Shown here one piece after another: positions 56,587-64,000 of a DNA stretch of 64,000 nt. Position numbers and translations under genes: made by a program. Source of the DNA: Cognaticolwellia mytili (GTDB taxonomy: Bacteria > Pseudomonadota > Gammaproteobacteria > Enterobacterales > Alteromonadaceae); NCBI RefSeq assembly GCF_002104475.1, contig NZ_NBOF01000002.1, forward strand, positions 868,001 through 932,000, in the 5' to 3' direction. Positions within the stretch are counted from its first letter, which is position 1, and each line of letters starts with the position of its first letter. The notes below the pieces were generated by a model, which saw only the letters and a program-made list of their open reading frames with translations, ran no database searches and was not told where the DNA came from.

Positions 56587-57378
56587 ATGTGTTATAAACG
56601 CATTCCTTTTAAACAGCTGTTAAAGTTCACTTTATTATTTTGCTTTTTACTTACAACAACAGCATACGCCTGTGAAGAGAGTAAAGGAAAAGCGATATTA
56701 GAAAACTATATTTGGTTAACTGAGGACTACCCTCCCTACAATTTTTACGATGAACAAGGTAGGCTTACAGGAATGTCGGTCGACATTCTCGAAATGGTTT
56801 ATGAAGAACTACAAATTACATTTACCCGCGATGACATCCAATTAATCCCTTGGGCCAGATTAGTAAGAGATTTAAAGCTATCACAAAAATTTGCTGCCTT
56901 TACTATGGTTTATACTAAAGAGCGAGCAGAACACTACACCTTAGTTGCAACTCCTTTACCTACAACTATTTCTATTATGGTACTTGAAGAGCGCCTAGAG
57001 GAGTTACGTAAACGGCCAATCAAAGAATTATCTATAGCGGTTGTAAGAGAAGATATAGGTCAACTAGCACTGCAAAACATCAACTCTAAACAAGTAGCCA
57101 CAACCTCACATCAAAGCATGGTTAATATGCTCTATCACGGCCGTGTTGATGCTATATCATTTAACGAAGAGCTAGTAAAATACCAATACAATGATGCCAG
57201 CTCAGATAAACATAACATCAGAACTCTCCTTACTTTAAAAGATAGCCTAGATAACAACTTTACTTTCCATAAGGAGACTCCTGTATGCGTGATAGAACTA
57301 TTTACCTCAGCTTTAGCAAAGCTATCAAAAAAGGGGCAATTACAGCACATAAGGAAAAAGTACTTACCTGAAGATTAA
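56587..57378 (+). CDS. Orphan periplasmic solute-binding protein (family 3, PBPb type)
   Basis: A 263-residue exported protein: signal peptide about 1-28 ([13 protein letters not shown]), then [33 protein letters not shown], the usual start of the SBP_bac_3 domain. [11 protein letters not shown] and [19 protein letters not shown] follow. No transporter genes are adjacent. Stand-alone proteins of this kind often feed membrane sensors. Its TAA and the rlmB TAA on the other strand share the palindrome TTAA at 57375-57378. Confidence 0.82.
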   Translation: MCYKRIPFKQLLKFTLLFCFLLTTTAYACEESKGKAILENYIWLTEDYPPYNFYDEQGRLTGMSVDILEMVYEELQITFTRDDIQLIPWARLVRDLKLSQKFAAFTMVYTKERAEHYTLVATPLPTTISIMVLEERLEELRKRPIKELSIAVVREDIGQLALQNINSKQVATTSHQSMVNMLYHGRVDAISFNEELVKYQYNDASSDKHNIRTLLTLKDSLDNNFTFHKETPVCVIELFTSALAKLSKKGQLQHIRKKYLPED

Positions 57379-58133
57379 CCGACTAAGCGCTGCCGAACTA
57401 TTTCAAATAAACAAATACCGGTTGCCACGGAAACATTCAAACTAGAGACGGTGCCTGCCATCGGTAATTTAACCAGTTGATCGCAGTTTTCGCGTGTTAG
57501 ACGACGCATGCCTTTACCTTCAGCGCCCATCACCAAGGCCATTGGACCTGACAATTTTTCACTGTATAAACAGTTGTCTGTTTCACCAGCTGTACCGATA
57601 ATCCATACGCCCATTTGTTGTAAGGCTTTCATGGTCCTTGATAAATTGGTTACTTGCACTAACGGTACGCTTTCAGCGGCACCTACGGCAACTTTACGCA
57701 CCGTTGCGGTAACTCTAGCGGCATTATCTTTGGGCACAATGATTGCCTGCACACCTGCTGCATCAGCATTACGCAGACAGGCGCCTAAATTGTGAGGGTC
57801 AGTTACACCATCTAAAATTAACAAAAATGGTGCTTGCTGTTTGCGTTCTGCTGCAGCAAGAATATCGTCCAAATCAGCTTCTGTGAAGGTTTTGCCTGGC
57901 TTTACACGGGCAACTACACCTTGATGTTGCTCGCCTTCACTTTTATCATCAAGCACTTTGCGATTTGCCATTTGTGCTGGAATACCATATTTTTTTGCTA
58001 AATTGATAATCGGCATTAAACGGTCATCTTCACGACCTTTCAGTAACCATAATTCAATAAATCTTTCTGGAGCACTTTCAATTAATGCTTGTACAGCATG
58101 AATACCAAATGCCAATTCTTCTTGCTTCGCCAT
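57375..58133 (-). CDS. rlmB: 23S rRNA (guanosine-2251-2'-O)-methyltransferase RlmB
   Basis: A 252-residue SpoU/TrmH-class methyltransferase. An N-terminal substrate-binding domain (about 1-75) precedes the knotted domain with [48 protein letters not shown] and [16 protein letters not shown], which are motifs 1 to 3. It methylates G2251 in the ribosomal P-loop. The length is near E. coli RlmB (243). It lies downstream of rnr on the same strand, as in E. coli. Confidence 0.95.
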   Translation of the reverse strand: MAKQEELAFGIHAVQALIESAPERFIELWLLKGREDDRLMPIINLAKKYGIPAQMANRKVLDDKSEGEQHQGVVARVKPGKTFTEADLDDILAAAERKQQAPFLLILDGVTDPHNLGACLRNADAAGVQAIIVPKDNAARVTATVRKVAVGAAESVPLVQVTNLSRTMKALQQMGVWIIGTAGETDNCLYSEKLSGPMALVMGAEGKGMRRLTRENCDQLVKLPMAGTVSSLNVSVATGICLFEIVRQRLVG

Positions 58134-58224
58134 AAATTTGTTCGCTATTGTTTTTCAATGTATCGCAACCGACTACAGTATATTGCTTTATCGAGTTACT
58201 TATTAAGTTATGTCTATCTATGCT

Positions 58225-60699
58225 TTATTGGGCTTTTGCTTTTCTAGCATTTTTGCCTGGACGTTTCTTCCGGGCTTTTCGTTTACTGGCTTTTGCAGTC
58301 GTTGACTTGTCGGTTTTTTTCTTCGCTTTAGCATCTGACTTGCCAGTTTTTTTGCTTGGCTTAGCTTTTTCATCAAAGTTTGCTTTTGTATCTTTGGCTT
58401 TGCCATTAGCGCGTTTACCACGTTTGTGCTTATCACTACTTTTGCCTTTAGGTAGAGGCTTAGCTCGTTTAAGCACAGCATTATCGCCCGCCAATGCTAA
58501 ATCTATTTTCTTTTCGTCTAAGTTTACAGCTGCAACTTGTACCTCTACCGTGTCACCAATGTGATATTTAGCGCCAGTATTTTCTCCGGTCAAAGACATA
58601 CGCACATCATCAAAGTGATAGTAGTCATGACCTAATGAAGTAATGTGCACTAAACCTTCGATATGTAAGTCAGCTAAACGTACAAAGATACCAAAATTAG
58701 TAACCGTCGAAACAACGCCAGTAAAGGTTGCTCCAACATGATCCTGCATATATTCACATTTTAACCAATCAGACACATCTCGAGTGGCATCATCAGCGCG
58801 TCGTTCAGTCATCGAGCAATGTTCGCCAAGTTCAATTACCGCTTCAGGAGAATAATTATGACCACCTGCATTAGCTTCTTGCTGTGCTTGTTCATCTAAA
58901 ATCGCTTTTATTACGCGGTGAACAACTAAATCAGGATAACGACGAATAGGTGACGTAAAATGACTATACGATGGCAAAGCCAAGCCGAAATGACCAATAT
59001 TTTCGCTTTGATATACCGCTTGGCGCATTGAACGCAATAGCATGGTTTGGATCAGTTCTTGATCAGCACGATCGGCAATTTTCTCTAGAATATGGCAATA
59101 ATCAGATGGCTCTGGTTGTGCTTTTCGCTCTCCCATCGACGACATATCAAGCCCAAGTTCACTGATATAACTCATAAAGTTGTTGTATTTGTCTTCACTC
59201 GGTTTATCGTGAACGCGAAATAAACCCGGCTTATTGTGCTTTTCAATAAATTTGGCCGTCGCAACATTGGCAAGGATCATACATTCTTCGATGATCTTGT
59301 GCGCATCATTACGTACTAACGGTATAATTGAATCTATTTTTCTATCCTGATTGAAAAGAAATAATGACTCTGTGGTTTCAAAAGCAATCGCACCACGTTC
59401 GGCTCTTGCCTTAGTTAATGTTTGATACATTTGATTTAGATTCTCTAAATCAGCCACTAAAGGTTGGTATTCGGCTCTTAAAGCCTCACGAGACTCTTCA
59501 TCAGTTTGCTGCGGATTAACCCCTAAAATAGTGGCTACTTTACTATAAGTAAAACGCGCTTTAGAACGCATTACTGCTGGATAAAATTTTGAACCAGAAA
59601 GATTACCTGCTGCACTGATGGTCATTTCACAAACCATACATAATCGGTCAACATCAGGATTTAGTGAGCATAGTCCATTAGACAATTTTTCCGGTAGCAT
59701 TGGAATAACTTGGCTTGGAAAATATACTGAGTTACCACGTGAAATAGCTTCTTCATCAAGTGCTGTTTTCGAACGCACATAATAACTAACATCGGCAATT
59801 GCAACCCATAAACGCCAACCACCACTAGGTTTAGGTTCACAGTAAACCGCATCATCAAAATCACGGGCATCTTCACCGTCAATCGTCACTAGTGGTAAGT
59901 CACGTAAATCAACTCTTGGCGCTTTTGCTGACTCTTCAACTTCATCTGCAATAGCTGAAACTTCTTCTAAAACATCGGCAGAAAACTGATGTGGCAAATC
60001 ATGCTCACGTAAAGCAATTTCAATTTCCATACCCGGCGCCATATGCTCGCCCAGTACTTCAATAACTTTGCCAACGGCGTTTGAGCGTTTGGTCGGTCTT
60101 TGAATAATTTCAACCATGACCACTTGACCATGACGAGCGCCAGATTTTTTATCTGGTTTAATTAAAATTTCTTGTTTGATGCGCGCATCGTCAGGTACAA
60201 CACAAGCGATATGATGATCAACATAATAGCGCCCAACAACTCCGGCTTTGCGCGGTTCAACTACATCAAGAATTTTGACTTCTTTGCGGCCTTTACGATC
60301 GGTTCTATCAAGTAATATCGCTTCTACGACATCACCATGAATGACACGTTGCATTTCATGCGAAGAAATAAAGAGATCTTTACCGCCGTTATCTGGCGCG
60401 AAAAAGCCAAAACCATCACGATGACCGATCACTTTACCCGTTAATACATTACTGCGTGAGGCGATAGCATATTGTTTAAATTTATTAAAAACGATTTGAC
60501 CACTATTTTCCATGGCACGTAAACGACGTTTCAAGCCAACAAGCATATCTTCATCATGATATTTAAGCTGATTAACCAGTGCTTTAAATGTTGGTGGGGT
60601 ATTCGATTTTTCGATCATCGATATTAGTAGCTCACGGCTAGCTACTGGCTTTTCGTATTTATCAGCTTCTCGCTGTTGGTGCGGGTCGTTTTGGGTCAC
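58225..60699 (-). CDS. rnr: Ribonuclease R
   Basis: An 824-residue 3'-5' exoribonuclease. It has a helix-turn-helix N-terminus, cold-shock domains (about 70-230), and an RNB catalytic domain with VTIDGEDARDFDDAVYCE (the metal-binding aspartates, near 275). An S1 domain (about 650-735, GATFTGVVSTVTNFGIFVRLADLHIEGLVHI) and a lysine-rich tail (about 740-824) follow. The GTG start at 60699 gives MTQNDPHQQREADKYEKP, which aligns with E. coli RNase R. It degrades structured RNA and is important in the cold. It is probably cotranscribed with rlmB. Confidence 0.96.
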   Translation of the reverse strand: MTQNDPHQQREADKYEKPVASRELLISMIEKSNTPPTFKALVNQLKYHDEDMLVGLKRRLRAMENSGQIVFNKFKQYAIASRSNVLTGKVIGHRDGFGFFAPDNGGKDLFISSHEMQRVIHGDVVEAILLDRTDRKGRKEVKILDVVEPRKAGVVGRYYVDHHIACVVPDDARIKQEILIKPDKKSGARHGQVVMVEIIQRPTKRSNAVGKVIEVLGEHMAPGMEIEIALREHDLPHQFSADVLEEVSAIADEVEESAKAPRVDLRDLPLVTIDGEDARDFDDAVYCEPKPSGGWRLWVAIADVSYYVRSKTALDEEAISRGNSVYFPSQVIPMLPEKLSNGLCSLNPDVDRLCMVCEMTISAAGNLSGSKFYPAVMRSKARFTYSKVATILGVNPQQTDEESREALRAEYQPLVADLENLNQMYQTLTKARAERGAIAFETTESLFLFNQDRKIDSIIPLVRNDAHKIIEECMILANVATAKFIEKHNKPGLFRVHDKPSEDKYNNFMSYISELGLDMSSMGERKAQPEPSDYCHILEKIADRADQELIQTMLLRSMRQAVYQSENIGHFGLALPSYSHFTSPIRRYPDLVVHRVIKAILDEQAQQEANAGGHNYSPEAVIELGEHCSMTERRADDATRDVSDWLKCEYMQDHVGATFTGVVSTVTNFGIFVRLADLHIEGLVHITSLGHDYYHFDDVRMSLTGENTGAKYHIGDTVEVQVAAVNLDEKKIDLALAGDNAVLKRAKPLPKGKSSDKHKRGKRANGKAKDTKANFDEKAKPSKKTGKSDAKAKKKTDKSTTAKASKRKARKKRPGKNARKAKAQ

Positions 60700-60851
60700 A
60701 TTTATTCAATAATGGTTTTTTGTTAAGTATATCGTAGATTAACTATATACCCAAACAACATGACGGTGCTTATTTCAACACCCGGCCGCTTCTTTAAAAA
60801 ATTAAAATAGTGCTATTGTGGGATACAACTATAGCTTTATCCCTCAAACGG

Positions 60852-61469
60852 CTAATATTTTCCTTTTTTAGCGGCATTAACTACCCGCTCTGGCATTTTT
60901 TCTGCCAGCTTTACTAAGTTAGCAGCAATATTTCGATGCACCTTCTTATCGTCAGTAACTGACTGATGAAGCTGAACATACAATTGCGGGTAATCCAATG
61001 GACTACCTTCACCTGCGAGATAAATATCAGCTAGCCTAAGCTGAGCTTTCAGGTTTTTTAATGCCGCAGATTCTTTAAGAAAAGTGATTGCTTGTCTAAC
61101 ATCAACTTGTACAAACTTACCAACATGATAGTAACGCCCCATTTGTTCTAATGCTTCAGATAACCCTTGGTCTGCTGATGCCTGCATAAAATATAGCCCA
61201 AGCGGTACATCTTTTTTGACACAAACGCCGTAAGCAAGCATATCACCCCAGAGAAATTGATAAGATGGCATTTTTGATTTAACTGCCCGCGCTTCAATAT
61301 CTTGCACTAACTGACAATCATCAATCACGACTTGGCTTAAATGTTTATTTTCTTTGATTAAATCAAGTAAAACATTGTCACTATAAATCTGCACCGCTGT
61401 CAATTCTGCAGCTGAAGCACTAAAAAAATTAGCCGATGCTAATAAAATAATAATGAGTAAACGTTGCAT
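60852..61469 (-). CDS. motX: MotX, sodium-type polar flagellar stator accessory protein
   Basis: A 205-residue exported protein with a signal peptide (ending SASA) and Sel1-like repeats (LGLYFMQASADQGLSEALEQMGRYYHVGK, QAITFLKESAALKNLKAQLRLADIYLAGEG). CQLVQDIEARAVKSKMPSYQFLWGDMLAYGVC matches Vibrio MotX closely as I recall it. MotX and MotY form the T-ring that holds PomA/PomB stators around the polar flagellum. The ATG at 61469 is preceded by GAAGGAG; the frame extends ten codons upstream. It lies upstream of rnr, as in Vibrio and relatives. Confidence 0.9.
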   Translation of the reverse strand: MQRLLIIILLASANFFSASAAELTAVQIYSDNVLLDLIKENKHLSQVVIDDCQLVQDIEARAVKSKMPSYQFLWGDMLAYGVCVKKDVPLGLYFMQASADQGLSEALEQMGRYYHVGKFVQVDVRQAITFLKESAALKNLKAQLRLADIYLAGEGSPLDYPQLYVQLHQSVTDDKKVHRNIAANLVKLAEKMPERVVNAAKKGKY

Positions 61470-61699
61470 GTTTCTCCTTCGCAAATTAATGTAATTCAAC
61501 TTAACTAACCTCTATATCGACATAGCCTACTGAAAATTTAATTTCATTATCGCACTATTTATTGACGCTAGTGTGGTGATGGATTCACCTTGCTCTTAAT
61601 ACTTAACGAAGCAAGCAAGTATAATACCAAAGAATCAAGCATCTTTTAGAACAAACATTAACAAAAGCACGCTTGCACTCTTTGTTAGAAAATATCACA

Positions 61700-62755
61700 A
61701 TGATGAAAATTTGCACGGACCGAGTATATTCAGTGCCCAAAATTCACCAATTGATTGAAAATTCAAAAGTTAACGAGAGTATCGCTCGTAAATTATTTGA
61801 AATTGAAACCGAAGTACTTGCCTGTCAATCAAGTGAAGAACTGTTACAACGTTTACTTGGCTTGATCCAAGAAAAGTTTCAACTATCCGGTATTTCATTA
61901 CTGTTAGCCGAGCCAACACCACTAAGTTACTTGATTAATGGTAATTTACAATCTAATTGGCACCAAAAAAATACTAAACAAATTTCTGCAGAAAAACTCA
62001 CTTTATTACATTCTGATAGAAAACCTTTTTTAACTAACAAATTACAACAGCTCAATGATATCGTTCCGAGAAGTTTACTTAAAGGGGCAAAATCAGCGGC
62101 ATTAACCCCATTATCATTGGAGGGTAAATTATTCGGCAGCTTATTGTTTACTGATAAAGCGTCAGCTCGATTTCATAACAATTTAGGCACATTTCATTTA
62201 GAGCAATTAGCAGTCAAAGTCAGCCTATGTTTGTCAAATGTACTAATCCGTGAACAACTTGAATATATGGCACATTATGACCGCCTAACTGGTGTTGCCA
62301 ACCGGCGTTTAATGGAAGTATGCATTAATGAGGAGCTTATTCGTCAACGCCGATATGGCGTACCTTTTTCAGTGTTATTTATAGACTGTAATAAATTCAA
62401 AGCCATTAACGATACCTATGGCCATGATTGTGGCGACAAAGTGTTAGCATACGTTGCTAGCCAATTACAGGAATTGGTTCGAGAAAATGACAAATGCTTC
62501 CGATATGCTGGCGATGAATTTGTTGTAGTACTAGCAAGTCAAACTTTACCTGAAGCAGAACAGGCCAGCGAGCGTTTATGCAACTTTTTTGTCAATAACC
62601 CTATGCCCTTTCAAAATATGCACTTGCCAATAACCGTTAGTTGTGGCGCCGCAGCAAGTAATGGCCAGCAAAGTATGGATGAAATATTAAAAGTTGCCGA
62701 TCAAAAGCTATATGCTAATAAAAAAACACAAAATGGTATGGTCTTTAAACTATAA
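61700..62755 (+). CDS. DUF484/GAF-GGDEF diguanylate cyclase-like protein
   Basis: A 351-residue cytoplasmic protein with a DUF484/GAF-like sensor domain (about 30-180, LLGLIQEKFQLSGISLLLAEPT) and a GGDEF domain (about 190-350). The active-site motif is AGDEF at 270-274 in FRYAGDEFVVVLA, an accepted active variant, and an RxxD inhibitory site (REND) lies just before it. The second metal residue is Asn231 in IDCNKFKAIND, where Asp is usual, so activity is likely but not certain. The start is unsure: ATG at 61700 is chosen over TTG at 61673. The HD-GYP gene follows on the same strand after 78 bases. Confidence 0.85.
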   Translation: MMKICTDRVYSVPKIHQLIENSKVNESIARKLFEIETEVLACQSSEELLQRLLGLIQEKFQLSGISLLLAEPTPLSYLINGNLQSNWHQKNTKQISAEKLTLLHSDRKPFLTNKLQQLNDIVPRSLLKGAKSAALTPLSLEGKLFGSLLFTDKASARFHNNLGTFHLEQLAVKVSLCLSNVLIREQLEYMAHYDRLTGVANRRLMEVCINEELIRQRRYGVPFSVLFIDCNKFKAINDTYGHDCGDKVLAYVASQLQELVRENDKCFRYAGDEFVVVLASQTLPEAEQASERLCNFFVNNPMPFQNMHLPITVSCGAAASNGQQSMDEILKVADQKLYANKKTQNGMVFKL

Positions 62756-62833
62756 GCTATAGCATTAGTGATAAAAGGAGCTATATTCTCATTAGCCTAT
62801 AGTAATTAATAGTAATAACTAAATAGACTAATT

Positions 62834-64000
62834 ATGATCATAGAAGTCAGTATCAGTGAATTAAAAACAGGCCACTTTGTTGTTGATATCGTTAAACAAC
62901 AAGGCTGCTATAATTTAGCCCGTGCTGGTCACATAAAAAATAACGACACAATTAACGGACTAAAATTAAAGGGCGTTGAGTCAGTATTGGTTGATACCAC
63001 TAAAACGATTGACGAAGCCTTAAAAACACAACTCCCGGAAGCCATTCCAAAGCCTGGACCAGTCATACTTGAAGTCACTAAAGCTAAAAAGTTATTTAAC
63101 CATTCTAAAAAAATTCAACAGCAAGTATTCCTCGATGTTCAACAAAGCAGGTCGATCAATATTGCGCCAATTATTGATGTCACTAATAAAACTATCGATG
63201 CAATATTTAAAAACCCGGATGCTTTAAGTTGCATCATTAACATTCGTAACAAGAACGAGTATTTACTCGAACATTCGGTTTCCGTTTCTGTACTAATGAC
63301 TATCTTTGCACGCTTTTTAAAAATTGACCGCGTAACAATTCAACAACTTGCCATTGGTGCATTTTTACATGATGTTGGTAAAATAATGATCCCTGATAAT
63401 ATCCTTAATAAAACAGGAAAACTATCAGCAAATGAATACAAAGTAATGCAAAGTCACATAGATCATTCAATCAGAATAACTAAAGCAACACCCGGTATTT
63501 CAGCACTTAGTTTGGAGGTAGTTGCCTTACATCACGAACGTTCTGATGGCTCTGGCTATCCATTAAAGTTGACTCAAGATAACATTTCAAATTACGGCGG
63601 TATGATCGCTATATGTGATGTTTTTGACGCTCTCACCACTGATCGCTGTTATAAAGGCAGCTACAATCACATCAAAGCTTTTAGTATTTTGAGAAATTTA
63701 GCCCTACAAGGTAAATTGATGCCTAGGCTCGTTGACCTATTCATTAAATGTTTAGGGATTTATCCGGTAGGCACACTAGTTGAACTGAATTCACACCACT
63801 TGGCCATTGTTGAAAGTCGTAACCATGACGACCCAACTAACCCCAAAGTACGTTGCTTTTATAACATCCAAAAAAAACGCTATATTTTGGCTAAGGACAT
63901 TGATTTAGCAAAAGAGGCTGACTTTATTATTCGTAATGTAAAAGCTGATGACTTTGACTTAAATATGAATAGTATTATTGAATTCTTGTTGATGGAAGGG
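62834..64000 (+). CDS. HD-GYP cyclic-di-GMP phosphodiesterase, C-terminus beyond the window
   Basis: The frame is open from ATG 62834 to the last base (389 codons) with no stop. An N-terminal DUF3391 region (about 1-115, MIIEVSISELKTGHFVVDIV) precedes an HD-GYP domain (about 135-320) with HDVGK at 179-183 and HHERSDGSGYP at 233-243. All metal-binding residues of active cyclic-di-GMP phosphodiesterases that can be checked are present. A C-terminal PilZ-like or beta region seems to start near 330 (GTLVELNSHHLAIVESRN). With the upstream GGDEF gene it could form a make/break pair in one transcript. Confidence 0.88.
   Translation, partial: MIIEVSISELKTGHFVVDIVKQQGCYNLARAGHIKNNDTINGLKLKGVESVLVDTTKTIDEALKTQLPEAIPKPGPVILEVTKAKKLFNHSKKIQQQVFLDVQQSRSINIAPIIDVTNKTIDAIFKNPDALSCIINIRNKNEYLLEHSVSVSVLMTIFARFLKIDRVTIQQLAIGAFLHDVGKIMIPDNILNKTGKLSANEYKVMQSHIDHSIRITKATPGISALSLEVVALHHERSDGSGYPLKLTQDNISNYGGMIAICDVFDALTTDRCYKGSYNHIKAFSILRNLALQGKLMPRLVDLFIKCLGIYPVGTLVELNSHHLAIVESRNHDDPTNPKVRCFYNIQKKRYILAKDIDLAKEADFIIRNVKADDFDLNMNSIIEFLLMEG

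Noticed and set aside
58148-58564. 138-residue hydrophobic-looking open frame antisense to the end of rnr
   Set aside because: The apparent hydrophobic stretches are the reverse of the lysine-rich RNase R tail; no homology seen.

Overview
The window reads as a chromosome segment of a marine gammaproteobacterium of the order Alteromonadales, most like Colwelliaceae (Colwellia or Thalassotalea). The basis is AT-rich DNA, protein similarity recalled from memory, a Na+-type polar flagellar gene (motX), and a complete MSHA type IV pilus locus joined to mreBCD as in Vibrio and its relatives. No search was run, so the genus is inference. I see no rRNA, tRNA, transposase, phage gene or CRISPR array.

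Layout. Positions 1-2850 hold the end of an unknown gene, a small PGPGW membrane protein, an exported lysine-rich protein whose reading frame is broken, an exported ATP-dependent DNA ligase and a LysE-type exporter. A methyltransferase (2858-3751) follows. Next is a tight three-gene minus-strand operon (3924-7292): a CHASE2 sensor without an output domain, a small exported protein and an M48 metalloprotease lipoprotein. This is the least explained unit and my best candidate for an undescribed system. Positions 7550-15000 carry a sodium symporter, an HDOD protein, an Lrp-type regulator, a GAF-GAF-GGDEF-EAL protein, a small lipoprotein and a 2-oxoglutarate oxygenase. Positions 15075-24915 hold an RND pump with its adaptor, a DUF5009 membrane protein, a TerB-like protein, a CvfB-like RNA-binding protein, tldD and a nitrilase-family amidase.

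From 22626 to 33650 the minus strand is one long cell-envelope and housekeeping unit, transcribed in the order mreB, mreC, mreD, maf, rng, yhdP, nit, tldD. Upstream of mreB the MSHA locus runs from 52216 down to 33907 in the order mshI, pilN-like gene, J, K, L, M, N, E, G, F, then B, A, C, D, O, P, Q. It appears to be split into an assembly operon and a pilin operon. A candidate promoter lies upstream of mshB and a strong terminator lies directly after the major pilin gene mshA. An ACC-deaminase-like gene diverges from mshI.

The right end has the rpsF-priB-rpsR-rplI ribosomal operon with a probable S6:S18 leader, two divergent solute-binding proteins without permeases, rlmB, rnr, motX, a GGDEF protein and the start of an HD-GYP protein cut by the window edge.

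Themes. Surface attachment and motility (MSHA pilus, MotX) occur with three cyclic-di-GMP turnover proteins and a pilus ATPase (MshE) whose N-terminus carries the two cyclic-di-GMP-binding motifs. This suggests that the second messenger controls the pilus here, which is inference from known MshE biology.
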